Assembly (NCBI GenBank): GCA_021731085.1
Contig: JAKFYB010000022.1
Coordinates: 3,395-66,467 of the forward strand
Origin: Dehalococcoidia bacterium
GTDB lineage: Bacteria > Chloroflexota > Dehalococcoidia > DSTF01 > JACRBR01
Direction: 5' to 3'
DNA: 63,073 nucleotides
In this document: positions 28,409 to 36,932 of the stretch, one piece after another
Position numbering within the stretch: position 1 is the first letter of the stretch
How the letters are laid out: each line of letters opens with the position of its first letter
Made by a program: the position numbers and the translations under genes
Notes under the pieces: generated by a model
Told to the model about the DNA's origin: nothing
Seen by the model: only the letters and a program-made list of their open reading frames with translations
The model's database searches: none

Positions 28409-28844
28409 TGGAGCCTCCTGAGCTCTTGTCACCCTCCCAGGGTGCGAACTCTTTCATTCTTGGCATCCTCTGTATCGCGCCACCATCGGCGCGAATGAAC
28501 TCAATCTCAACCAACCTTTGCGCCCGTGTAAAGCAGAGGAGCATTACTGGGACACCGTCTTCGTCCGGAGCAGTTAAGTCAATCTGCAATTGCTCAGGCC
28601 ATTCCGCTTGTTGTCTGCACTCGAAGTCAATGCGCCTATAGTCGCCTACATCGCTCGCTGTCCATCGCACCGCGGTCGTCGAAAGGTTCGAGACCCAGTC
28701 GACATCCTCGGGTGGAAATCGCTGGAACAACTCAGTCAAGACCGCGCGCTCCTCCTCTTTGAGAGGGCGCCAGTCCTCGACGATGAGATACCCGCCGTCG
28801 TCGCGCGCTTGCTCAGAATCTGTCATCGCCTGTACGCCACTCAT
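28401..28844 (-). CDS. Uncharacterised small acidic protein
   Basis: 147 residues, soluble, acidic. It contains LIVEDWRPLKEEERAVLTEL near the N-terminus and QRLVEIEFIRADGG near the C-terminus, resembling small DUF families (DUF6984-like) of unknown function. The ATG is one base after the carA stop, so translation is probably coupled; an internal ATG at 28826 is an alternative. It overlaps the GNAT gene downstream. Confidence 0.7.
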   Translation of the reverse strand: MSGVQAMTDSEQARDDGGYLIVEDWRPLKEEERAVLTELFQRFPPEDVDWVSNLSTTAVRWTASDVGDYRRIDFECRQQAEWPEQLQIDLTAPDEDGVPVMLLCFTRAQRLVEIEFIRADGGAIQRMPRMKEFAPWEGDKSSGGSNG

Positions 28845-28845
28845 T

Positions 28846-29934
28846 CTACGCTTTCACCGCCTCTACCATCTTCAGGAAGTCGTCGAACAGGTACATGCTG
28901 TCGTGCGGGCCCGGTGACGCCTCCGAGTGGTACTGGATCGTCATCAGCGGCTCGCGGGTGTGGCGCAGACCCTCGACCGTGCCGTCATTCAGGTTGCGGT
29001 GGCTGACCTCAATGTCCGCCGCCAGGCCGTCCTCGTCGATAGCGTAGCCGTGGTTTTGGGCCGTAACGTACACACGGCCGGACTTCTCGTCGCGCACGGG
29101 GTGATTGGCACCGCGATGTCCGAACTTGAGCTTGAACGACTTCGCGCCAAACGCCTCGCCGACGACCTGGTGGCCGAGGCAGATGCCCATCATTGGCACT
29201 TTCCCGACGAGCTTGCGCGCCGTCTCGACCGCGTACCCGAGAAGCGCAGGGTCGCCAGGCCCCGGAGACAGCAACACGCCATCCGGGTTCATCGCCAGGA
29301 TGTCGTCCGCTGTCGTGTCGCAGGGCACCGCAGTCGGGCGGCATCCGAGCTTATGCAGCGTGCGCAGAATGTTGTACTTCACGCCGAGGTCTAGGACGAC
29401 GACGCGTGGGCCGTGCGTTCGCTCCTCGTCCGGATACGCGTACGGACGGCGCGTGCTCACCCACGGCACGAGATCGGTCGCGCCGTAGCGTGGAAGGTCG
29501 CGCAATCGCGCGAGCGCCTGCTCTTTGGTCTCGTCGTGCGTCACCGTGCCCATCATCACGCCACCTGCGCGAAGCTTGCGCGTCAGAGCACGCGTATCGA
29601 CGCCCGAGATGCCGGGTATGCCATTCTCGGTGAGGTAGTCGTGCAGCGTCATCTTCGAGCGCCAGTGCACGGGCGTGTCGCACTCTTCGCGCACGACGAA
29701 CGCACGCACCTGGATACGTCGCGACTCGATGTCGTCGCTGTTGATGCCGTAGTTGCCCTGCAGCGGGTACGTCATCACGAGAATCTGCTCGGCGAATGAC
29801 GGGTCGGTCAGCGCCTCCTGATATCCAGTCATGCCCGTACAGAACACCACCTCGCCGTGCGAGTGCGTCGACGCGCCCAGCGCTTCGCCGGTGAACACCG
29901 TCCCGTCCTCGAGTACGAGCAACGCGCTAGCCAA
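28846..29934 (-). CDS. carA: Carbamoyl phosphate synthase small subunit
   Basis: 362 residues. CarA is the glutaminase that supplies ammonia to CarB. The class I amidotransferase triad is visible: nucleophile Cys in GICLGHQVVGE, and His-Glu in QYHSEASPGP. The N-terminal domain carries FCTGMTGYQEALTDPS. The start is a TTG at 29934: GGAGGTG lies 8 nt upstream and the protein begins ASALLVLEDGTVF as in the family. It overlaps the pyrC stop by 8 nt. Confidence 0.96.
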   Translation of the reverse strand: MASALLVLEDGTVFTGEALGASTHSHGEVVFCTGMTGYQEALTDPSFAEQILVMTYPLQGNYGINSDDIESRRIQVRAFVVREECDTPVHWRSKMTLHDYLTENGIPGISGVDTRALTRKLRAGGVMMGTVTHDETKEQALARLRDLPRYGATDLVPWVSTRRPYAYPDEERTHGPRVVVLDLGVKYNILRTLHKLGCRPTAVPCDTTADDILAMNPDGVLLSPGPGDPALLGYAVETARKLVGKVPMMGICLGHQVVGEAFGAKSFKLKFGHRGANHPVRDEKSGRVYVTAQNHGYAIDEDGLAADIEVSHRNLNDGTVEGLRHTREPLMTIQYHSEASPGPHDSMYLFDDFLKMVEAVKA

Positions 29935-31261
29935 CGAGCACCTCCGCTCGATCCACGCGCACGCCGCCGACGTACGTCGCGACAACGGCGCCCTTCAGCG
30001 CGACGCCATCGATCGGCGTATTCTTCCCTTTCGACGCGAAGGACGCCGCATCGACGACCCACTCCGCGTCCGGATCCAGCAGCACGAAGTCCGCCGGCGC
30101 GCCCACGTCCAGCGTGCCGATGCCCGGCGCGAAGCGGTCAAGGCCGAGCGCGCGCACAGGGCCGATCGTCAGGCGCTCTATTAACGTTTCGAGGCTGATC
30201 TTCTGTTCGTGCACAAGTCGCATGCACAGGCCGAACGCCGTCTCAAGGCCGCTGATGCCGAACGCGGCGTCGTCGAACTCGCACAGCTTTTCGATGACGG
30301 CGTGCGGCGCGTGGTCCGTCGCGATGCAGTCGATCGTGCCGTCCGCGAGGCCTGCGACGCAGGCTTCGACGTCGTCGGCCGAGCGCAGCGGTGGGTTTAC
30401 CTTGGCGTTCGTGTCGTACATCAGGTCCCAGCCGCCGTGCGCGCCGAACGCCACGAGTTCGTCCGTCAGCGTCAGGTGATGCGGTGTGACTTCGGCCGTC
30501 ACGCGCACCCCTCGCGCCTTCCCCGCACGTATCGCCTCGATCGCGCCGCGCGTGCTGACGTGGGCGATGTGTACGTGCGCGCCCGTCGCTTCCGCGAGCG
30601 CGATGTCACGCGCGACGGCAGCGCCCTCCGCCGCGGACGGCGCGCCACGCAGCCCCAGCCGCGTCGACACCCATCCTTCGTGCATGACGGCGTCATGTGC
30701 GAGTGAGGGATCTTCGCAGTGGTCGATGATCGCCAGCCCGAGGCCGTTCGCATACTCGAGCGCGCGCCGCATCAGCGTCGCGTCGTACACCGGCGCGCCG
30801 TCGTCGGAGAACGCCACGCAGCCTGCCGCCGCGAGGTCGCCCATCTCCGCCAGGTCCGTTCCCTTGCGCCCCTTACTTACGGCGCCGATCGGCAGGACGC
30901 GCACGGCCGCACGGGCGTCAGCCTCGCGCCGCACGTGCTCGACGATCGATGCGTTGTCCATCGCCGGCTCGGTGTTTGGCATCGCACACACCGTCGTGAA
31001 GCCACCCCGCGCCGCAGCTCGCGTGCCCGAAGCTATGTCTTCCTTGTACTCCAGGCCCGGCTCGCGCAGATGCGTGTGCAAATCGACGAACCCGGGTGCG
31101 ACGATGAGCCCCTTCGCGTCGATCTCACGCGCACCATCGACAACGATGTCCTTCGCGACTGCCGAGATGCGCCCGTCCTCGAGAAGGACGCCGAGCAATT
31201 CGCTCTTTCCGGTCGCAGGACCGAAAATGCCGCCACCGAGGATAACGATGCGCTCAGTCAT
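29927..31261 (-). CDS. pyrC: Dihydroorotase
   Basis: 444 residues, class I dihydroorotase of the amidohydrolase superfamily. It closes carbamoyl aspartate to dihydroorotate. The metal ligands are in VDLHTHLREPG, further His in IIDHCED and HIAHVST, and the last Asp in IATDHAPH. The family segment GGFTTVCAMPNTEP is present. Two ATGs stand in tandem; the second (31261) is better spaced from GGAGGA. It overlaps the upstream small membrane gene and carA. Confidence 0.96.
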   Translation of the reverse strand: MTERIVILGGGIFGPATGKSELLGVLLEDGRISAVAKDIVVDGAREIDAKGLIVAPGFVDLHTHLREPGLEYKEDIASGTRAAARGGFTTVCAMPNTEPAMDNASIVEHVRREADARAAVRVLPIGAVSKGRKGTDLAEMGDLAAAGCVAFSDDGAPVYDATLMRRALEYANGLGLAIIDHCEDPSLAHDAVMHEGWVSTRLGLRGAPSAAEGAAVARDIALAEATGAHVHIAHVSTRGAIEAIRAGKARGVRVTAEVTPHHLTLTDELVAFGAHGGWDLMYDTNAKVNPPLRSADDVEACVAGLADGTIDCIATDHAPHAVIEKLCEFDDAAFGISGLETAFGLCMRLVHEQKISLETLIERLTIGPVRALGLDRFAPGIGTLDVGAPADFVLLDPDAEWVVDAASFASKGKNTPIDGVALKGAVVATYVGGVRVDRAEVLVG

Positions 31262-31490
31262 CATTCCTCCGCAACGCACGATTCCAGAACACGAAGAGCG
31301 CTGCTCCTGGCGCGAGCGCCAAAACCGCGAGGAATGTGTATTCACCTAAGTTCCCCGCGTCGTTCGTCCCTCTCGCGATGAGAAACATGATTCCCAGCAG
31401 CAAGAGCCAGAACAGGTAGGCACCCGTGCAGGCGAGCAACACCAGCCCGAGCAGGAACGGAGTTTTCACCTCCGGCGCTCGCTCGCTCAC
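31254..31490 (-). CDS. Small two-helix membrane protein in the pyr operon
   Basis: 78 residues from a GTG that overlaps the pyrB stop (GTGA), with AAGGGGG 5 nt upstream. Two hydrophobic helices (PFLLGLVLLACTGAYLFW onward, and YTFLAVLALAPGAALFVFW) flank a short polar loop, and the tail is basic. It ends 8 nt inside pyrC. No family is recognised. Overlaps on both sides make it a genuine operon member; a role in uracil or aspartate handling is only a guess. Confidence 0.75.
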   Translation of the reverse strand: MSERAPEVKTPFLLGLVLLACTGAYLFWLLLLGIMFLIARGTNDAGNLGEYTFLAVLALAPGAALFVFWNRALRRNDD

Positions 31491-32524
31491 AGCGCCCCCT
31501 TGGCGGCGGCCTTCGCTGCCTTTGTGCTGTTCCGCGTCAACAGCCACAGCACCGCCATCCGCACCGCAACGCCGTTCGTCACCTGCTCCTCGACCCGCGA
31601 CTGTAGACCGTGCGCGACCTCGTGGCTGATCTCGACGCCTTCGTTCATCGGACCTGGGTGCATCACGAGCGCGCCCGGCTTCGCTCGCGCCACCCGCTCG
31701 CCATTCACCTGGTACAGCCGCGAGTACTCACGCACGCCCGGCACGTAGCCACCCTGCATGCGCTCGTTCTGTATGCGCAGGGCCATCACAACGTCAGCGT
31801 CCACAACGGCCTTGTCCAGATCGGTCTCGACACGAACCCGCGGTAGATGGCCTTCCAGCGCCTCGCCCAGCCGCGCCGGCACGAGGGTCGGCGGCGCGCA
31901 CACCACCACCTCGGCCCCCATCGTCGTCAGCGCCCACGCGTTCGAGCGCGCAACGCGCGAGTGCAGCAGGTCGCCGACGATCACCACCTTGCGCCCGCGC
32001 ACGTCTCCGAGCGCCCCGCGCATCGTGTAGAGGTCGAGCAGCGCCTGCGTCGGATGCGCGTGCGTGCCGTCGCCGGCGTTCACGACGCTGCACTGGCCCG
32101 TCCGCGCTGCAAGATACGGTCCGCCCGACCGGTTGTGCCGCATGATGAGCACGTCCGCCCCAACGGCCTGGAGCGTCTTTACCGTATCGACCAGCGACTC
32201 ACCCTTCGAAACGCTGCTTCCCGACGCCGAGATGTTGATGACGTCTGCGCCCAATATCTTGCCCGCAAGTTCGAACGAACTGCGCGTGCGTGTGCTGTTC
32301 TCATAGAACAGCGTGAAGATCGTCGTGCCGCGCAGCGCCGGCACACGCGGCACCTCGCGCGAAAGCACTTCCTTCATCGTGTCCGTCGTACGCATGACGA
32401 GATCCAGCTCTTCGACTGTGAAGTCGTCGAGGTCAAGCAGATGCCTCCGCTGCCAGCCGCCGTCATCAGTGGATGGGGCGGCGAACGGCGCTGGCACGAC
32501 GTCGGCTCGAGTTTCCGTCGTCAT
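31487..32524 (-). CDS. pyrB: Aspartate carbamoyltransferase catalytic subunit
   Basis: 345 residues. PyrB joins carbamoyl phosphate and aspartate. The carbamoyl phosphate site is [15 protein letters not shown], followed by [11 protein letters not shown] and the [11 protein letters not shown] motif. The aspartate-side loop is LRIQNERM. Length is about 30 residues above the minimum because of an N-terminal extension before [10 protein letters not shown] and a basic Ala/Lys tail. No regulatory PyrI is adjacent. Its ATG overlaps the pyrR stop (ATGA). Confidence 0.97.
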   Translation of the reverse strand: MTTETRADVVPAPFAAPSTDDGGWQRRHLLDLDDFTVEELDLVMRTTDTMKEVLSREVPRVPALRGTTIFTLFYENSTRTRSSFELAGKILGADVINISASGSSVSKGESLVDTVKTLQAVGADVLIMRHNRSGGPYLAARTGQCSVVNAGDGTHAHPTQALLDLYTMRGALGDVRGRKVVIVGDLLHSRVARSNAWALTTMGAEVVVCAPPTLVPARLGEALEGHLPRVRVETDLDKAVVDADVVMALRIQNERMQGGYVPGVREYSRLYQVNGERVARAKPGALVMHPGPMNEGVEISHEVAHGLQSRVEEQVTNGVAVRMAVLWLLTRNSTKAAKAAAKGAL

Positions 32525-33072
32525 CGGCCCACCTCAACTTTCTCACCGACTGTGACCCGCACGTACTCTTCACCGTCACTCTCGTTGAGGCGGACCTGCA
32601 CGTTGTCCGCCCGCGATGTCGGAATGTTCTTGCCCACAAAGTCCGCCCGTATCGGCAGCTCGCGATGGCCGCGGTCAACGAGCACCGCAAGCTGAATGCG
32701 TCGTGGCCGTCCGTAGTCAATGAGCGCATCGAGCGCGGCCCGCACTGTACGCCCCGTGTACAGCACGTCATCGACCAGCACGATCTTCTTTCCGGCAACT
32801 TCAGGCAGGTCGCTCGGCTGGATGCTCACAGTCGCGCCGCGTTCCGTCAGATCGTCGCGGTAGAGACCGACATCCAGCGACCCAATCGGCACTTCCACCC
32901 GCTCGAACTCGGCGATAGCTGCCGCGATGCGATGCGCAAGCGGCACACCGCGCGTTCGCATGCCGACGAAAACCAGGTCGTCAGTCCCACGATTATTCTC
33001 GACGATCTCGTGCGCGATGCGGGTGACGGCGCGCCGGATATCGTCCGGAGACATGATGTTGGATTCGGACAT
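32521..33072 (-). CDS. pyrR: Bifunctional pyrimidine operon regulator/uracil phosphoribosyltransferase
   Basis: 183 residues. PyrR binds UMP and then pyr leader RNA to shut the operon down; it can also convert uracil and PRPP to UMP. The PRPP loop is [16 protein letters not shown], and [13 protein letters not shown] is the N-terminal family motif. The start at 33072 is preferred over the preceding TTG. Its ribosome site AAGGGGG is part of the 3' arm of the hairpin upstream. It is first in the operon, so it is autoregulated through the leader. Confidence 0.96.
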   Translation of the reverse strand: MSESNIMSPDDIRRAVTRIAHEIVENNRGTDDLVFVGMRTRGVPLAHRIAAAIAEFERVEVPIGSLDVGLYRDDLTERGATVSIQPSDLPEVAGKKIVLVDDVLYTGRTVRAALDALIDYGRPRRIQLAVLVDRGHRELPIRADFVGKNIPTSRADNVQVRLNESDGEEYVRVTVGEKVEVGR

Positions 33073-33078
33073 CAAAAA

Positions 33079-33107
33079 GCCCCCTTTCCGGCGATCCGGA
33101 TGGAGGC
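33079..33107 (-). terminator. Attenuator terminator hairpin before pyrR
   Basis: On the minus strand GCCTCC pairs with GGGGGC (6 bp, one G-U) and, inside, TCCGG pairs with CCGGA (5 bp) around the loop ATCG. Five U residues (33074-33078) follow directly, abutting the ATG. The 3' arm also contains the pyrR Shine-Dalgarno, so the same hairpin could block both elongation and ribosome binding. Confidence 0.7.
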
Positions 33108-33165
33108 AATCTTCAAAGCTATGTGCGCAGACTCAGACCAGCCGTGGTGGCAGTTCATCGCAGTA

Positions 33166-33198
33166 CCTTTCCGGCCTCGCGGGACCGGGATTAAAGGG
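33166..33198 (-). promoter_or_regulatory. PyrR-binding loop in the pyr operon leader RNA
   Basis: On the minus strand the element runs from CCCTTTAATCCCGG through the apical GTCCCGCGAGGC to CCGGAAAGG. The CCCTTT/AAAGG and CCGG/CCGG arms pair, leaving a loop with the GTCC-G-GAGGC core known from PyrR anti-antiterminators. GAGGC is complementary to GCCTC in the downstream terminator arm, giving a plausible switch in which PyrR binding frees the terminator. Confidence 0.72.
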
Positions 33199-33230
33199 AC
33201 GTGTCGCGACGCTCTCAGGCGTCTCGACCA

Positions 33231-33259
33231 ATGGTAGATCGATACCACCTCAACTTCAA
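33231..33259 (-). promoter_or_regulatory. Candidate promoter of the pyr operon
   Basis: On the minus strand, TTGAAG (33254-33259), a 17-nt spacer and TACCAT (33231-33236). Transcription would start about 150 nt before pyrR, upstream of the PyrR-binding loop. A small GACGC/GCGTC hairpin (33208-33223) begins the leader. Confidence 0.45.
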
Positions 33260-33365
33260 CTCGCCTGAGTGACTCTGGCACACGTTGACATATCGCACGA
33301 CGTGACCGCCCTCGCCGCTCTGTACTATGTGCGGGAGGAGGCGCGTCGGAACGCGTGCCGGAACG

Positions 33366-35864
33366 ATGGATCGCGTCACGCTGGCAATCACCCACGTCAT
33401 CCGCCGCTGGCCGGCCCAGATCGTCGCCGCTGCGATGGTCGCGGCCTTCGCGCTCTCGTGGGGCATTCCGCGCCTCGAGTTCCAGACCGGCCAGGACACG
33501 CTCCTCGACCCCTCCAGCAAGATCTCGCAGGACAACGCGCGGTTCCAGAAGCAATTCGGCAGCGACCCGATGATCGTGCTGTTCGAGACGCCGCTCTGCG
33601 GTGCGGACGAGCCCGCGTGCGCACGGCTCCCGATCACCCAGCTCTTCGCACCCACAAACCAGGCGGAGCTCCGCCGCTTCGAAGCCGACCTCTCGGCTAC
33701 TGGCAACTACCACAGCATCATCTCGCCGCTCGCCATCCTCGAGTTCGCGCAGACCCAGATCCAGCAACGCATGGTCTCGCAGCCGGCAAAACTCGCCGCC
33801 GACGTCGAAGCAGCGATGGAGACCGCTCGCGCAGCGGCTGAAGCACGCGGCGAAACGACAGAGCAACAAGAAGCCGCTGCAATCGAGGCCAAACGTGTTG
33901 TCGAGGACGCCTTTCAGGCCGAGTTCGGCGCCGACGCCACGCGTTTCCTCGCGATCTCCGACCGCACGCTTGAAAACCCGGAGTTCATCGAGTTCGTGAT
34001 TCACGGTGCGGACGGCGAGCTACGCCCGGACATCCGCGGCATCTTCCCCGACGATCACTCCGCGCTCATGGTCGTCCGCCCGAACGGCAACCTCACCATC
34101 GACGAAGGAGCTGAAGTCTCGTCGTTCGTAGCGGACACGATAGATGGCTACACCTTCGACGGCGTCACCCCACTCGTCTCCGGCCCGCCATTACTCATCA
34201 AGGAAATCAACGACGGCATGAAGCGCGCGATGGGCCTCATGGCCGTGCTCGCCGTGATCATCATGACTGTCGTGCTGTTCGCAGTGTTTCGCGCGCGGTG
34301 GCGGCTTCTGTCGTTGCCTGCTGTTCTCGTCGGTTGCATCGCGGGCTTCGGGTTGATGGGGTTCCTCGGCATCCCGCTCACGATGGTGACCATCTCCGGC
34401 CTCCCTATTCTCATCGGCCTCGGCGTCGACTTCGCGATACAGGTGCACAGCAGGCTTGAGGAGGAGACCTTCGCGTCGAACTCTGCTGACGTTGGTCTCG
34501 ACCGCACGTTCGTAGCGCTTGGGCCAGCGCTCGCCGTCGCCGCTTTGGCGGCGTGTATCGGCTTCATCGTGCTGCATTTGTCCGAAGTGCCAATGATCCG
34601 TGACTTCGGCACGATGCTCGCCGTCGGTTCGATCATGGTGTTCGTCTGGAGCATCGCGCTCATTAGCGGCGTCGTTTACCTCCGCGAACGCAAGCGCCTC
34701 GACACAGTCCCTCAGCCGCGCGCGCGCATCGAAGTCGAGCGCCTCGTCGGCAGCATCACATCAGCAACGGTGGGCCGCCTCGCGCCGATCGCCCTCGTCG
34801 CGATCGCCGTCGCCGGCGTAGGACTCTGGATGAGCCGCCGGATCCCCACCGAGACCGATCCGGAAAAGTTCGTCGCGTCGGACAGTTCCGTCCTCCGCGA
34901 TCTCGATCACGTGCGCAGCGTCGTCGGTTCCACCAGCGAGCTTAGCCTGCTAATCGAGACATCCGCCGATGCGACCATCACCGGCCAGGCCATCCTCACA
35001 TGGCTCTACGAATTCGAGACGCGTCAGCTCGCCGCGCACCCGTCGCTCCAGCGCTCGAACAGCATTGCGACCCTCACGCAGCGCACGTCCGGCGCGTCGC
35101 CAACCACGGACGCCGCGGACACTGCGCTGGCAACCGCGCCCGAGGCGCTTGTCGTGAGCGTCCTCAACGACGATCGCACGATGGCCTCAATCGTCTATCA
35201 GATCGGTGATGGCGCTTCGCTCGCCGAACGTGAATCGCTAACCGACGACATCCTCGCCGACGCGACTCCGCCACCAGGCGTGACCGTCGCGCCTGCGGGC
35301 ATCGCCGTCGTAGGCGCCGCATCCGTCGACGCCCTCAGCAGCAATCGCGATCTCATGTCGCTCGTTGCCGTCGCTGCGATCTTTATCGCATTGCTCATCG
35401 CATTCCGCAGTCCGGTAAAGGCTGTGCTTCCCCTGCTACCCGTGATCCTCGCGTTGGGAGCATCGTCGATGGTCTTCTACGTCAGCGGTATGTCTTACAG
35501 CCCGCTCACATCCATATCAGGCCCGCTGATCATTGCGATGGGCACAGAGTTCAACATCCTTCTGATGTCGCGGTACCACGAGGAGCGTGCTGCTGGCCTC
35601 GCCCCACGGCCGGCCATGTCGAAGGCCAGCCTACGCATCGGCCGAGCAATCGCCGCATCAGGCCTGACCGTGATGGGCGGATTCGCAGTGCTCGCCTTCA
35701 GTAACTTCCCGCTTCTCAGCAACTTCGGCATCGTCACGACCGTCAACGTCGGCGTGTCGCTGCTCAGCACGCTCATCCTCCTCCCGCCGCTCCTCGTTTG
35801 GGCGGACGAATCCCAGCGGCGGGACAAGCCGCTTCCCAGCGTGGAGCAAATGACGTCGCCTTGA
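33366..35864 (+). CDS. RND/MMPL-family membrane transporter
   Basis: 832 residues in two related halves. Each half has one N-terminal helix, a large extracytoplasmic domain (about residues 40-280 and 480-640) and a block of five to six helices. The first block includes ITLPILIGLGVDF-like residues (SGLPILIGLGVDFAIQVHSR) and the second SGPLIIAMGTEFNILLMSR; the acidic residue in each is where RND proteins carry proton relay. Relatives include MmpL lipid exporters and HpnN. The cargo is unknown; lipid or hydrophobic molecules are likely. It stands alone, divergent from pyrR. Confidence 0.85.
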   Translation: MDRVTLAITHVIRRWPAQIVAAAMVAAFALSWGIPRLEFQTGQDTLLDPSSKISQDNARFQKQFGSDPMIVLFETPLCGADEPACARLPITQLFAPTNQAELRRFEADLSATGNYHSIISPLAILEFAQTQIQQRMVSQPAKLAADVEAAMETARAAAEARGETTEQQEAAAIEAKRVVEDAFQAEFGADATRFLAISDRTLENPEFIEFVIHGADGELRPDIRGIFPDDHSALMVVRPNGNLTIDEGAEVSSFVADTIDGYTFDGVTPLVSGPPLLIKEINDGMKRAMGLMAVLAVIIMTVVLFAVFRARWRLLSLPAVLVGCIAGFGLMGFLGIPLTMVTISGLPILIGLGVDFAIQVHSRLEEETFASNSADVGLDRTFVALGPALAVAALAACIGFIVLHLSEVPMIRDFGTMLAVGSIMVFVWSIALISGVVYLRERKRLDTVPQPRARIEVERLVGSITSATVGRLAPIALVAIAVAGVGLWMSRRIPTETDPEKFVASDSSVLRDLDHVRSVVGSTSELSLLIETSADATITGQAILTWLYEFETRQLAAHPSLQRSNSIATLTQRTSGASPTTDAADTALATAPEALVVSVLNDDRTMASIVYQIGDGASLAERESLTDDILADATPPPGVTVAPAGIAVVGAASVDALSSNRDLMSLVAVAAIFIALLIAFRSPVKAVLPLLPVILALGASSMVFYVSGMSYSPLTSISGPLIIAMGTEFNILLMSRYHEERAAGLAPRPAMSKASLRIGRAIAASGLTVMGGFAVLAFSNFPLLSNFGIVTTVNVGVSLLSTLILLPPLLVWADESQRRDKPLPSVEQMTSP

Positions 35865-35895
35865 CCGACCGCATCCATCGCCTAACCTTCCCCGC

Positions 35896-36879
35896 ATGAC
35901 CGAAACAATGCTCGCCCTACGCCTGAAGTCGCTCGATGGCCCCGACGCCCTTGCTGTCGAGACCGTCCCGATCCCGGTCGCTGGCCCGAACCAGATCCTG
36001 ATCGACGTCCATGCCGCGGGTGTCGGCTTCCCCGACCTGCTAATGACACAGGGCCGCTACCAGTTCCGCCCCGAGCCGCCCTTCAGCCCCGGCATCGAGA
36101 TCGCCGGTGTTGTGCGCACTGCTCCCGCCGACTCCGCGCTCAAGCCGGGCGACCGCGTCGTCGCCAACGCACCGCTAGGCGGCTGGGCGGAGGTCGCCGT
36201 CGCTTCGCCGAACGTCGCGTTCCCCATCCCGGACGGCATGTCGTTCGAGCAAGCGACGAGCATGGTGAACTACCAGACAGCCGTGTTTGCGCTCCTCGAA
36301 CGCGGCGCCATCAAGGAGGGCGAGACCGTCCTTATCCAGGGCGCCGCCGGTGGTACCGGAACGTCCGCAATCGAAATCGCGCGCGCGTACGGCGCAACCG
36401 TAATCGCGATCGCGCGCGGCGAAGACAAACTGCGCGTCTGCAAGGACCTCGGAGCCGAACACGCGATCGAAGCGACGGGCGACTGGCTCGCCGAGGTCAA
36501 GACCATCACCAGCAACAAGGGTGTGGACATCGTGTACGACCCCGTCGGCGGCGACCGCTTTCTCGACAGCGTCCGCGCGATGGCCGTCGGCGGACGCTTG
36601 CTGGTAATTGGGTTCGCGGGCGGCGCCATTCCCGAAATCAAGATCAATCGCCTGCTGCTCCGTAACACGTCGCTCATCGGCGCCGCCTGGGGCGAGTGGA
36701 TTCGCCACGACCCCGCCATGCCCCGGCGCATCGGCATCGAGCTCGACCGCCTGTTCGCTGCCGGCAAGATCAACCCGCTCGTCGGCAAATCATTCGCGCT
36801 GGCCGACGGCGCGGAAGCCCTGCGAGAGATCGCCGAACGGCGCGCAGTCGGCAAGATCGTCCTCAAGATCCGCGTCTAG
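35896..36879 (+). CDS. Zinc-free quinone oxidoreductase-like medium-chain dehydrogenase
   Basis: 327 residues. A GroES-like N-terminal domain with FPDLLMTQGRYQ and a Rossmann domain with QGAAGGTGTSAIEIARA, the AxxGGxGxxA motif of NADPH:quinone reductases. Zinc-binding Cys and His are absent, which separates it from the zinc dehydrogenase at 18.7 kb. It likely reduces quinones or enones with NADPH; the physiological substrate is unknown. It follows the RND gene by 31 nt and may be co-transcribed. Confidence 0.88.
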   Translation: MTETMLALRLKSLDGPDALAVETVPIPVAGPNQILIDVHAAGVGFPDLLMTQGRYQFRPEPPFSPGIEIAGVVRTAPADSALKPGDRVVANAPLGGWAEVAVASPNVAFPIPDGMSFEQATSMVNYQTAVFALLERGAIKEGETVLIQGAAGGTGTSAIEIARAYGATVIAIARGEDKLRVCKDLGAEHAIEATGDWLAEVKTITSNKGVDIVYDPVGGDRFLDSVRAMAVGGRLLVIGFAGGAIPEIKINRLLLRNTSLIGAAWGEWIRHDPAMPRRIGIELDRLFAAGKINPLVGKSFALADGAEALREIAERRAVGKIVLKIRV

Positions 36880-36932
36880 CCGCCGACCAGCCCTCGCGGG
36901 ACGCACGCGCACCCACCGCATACAATCCGGTG

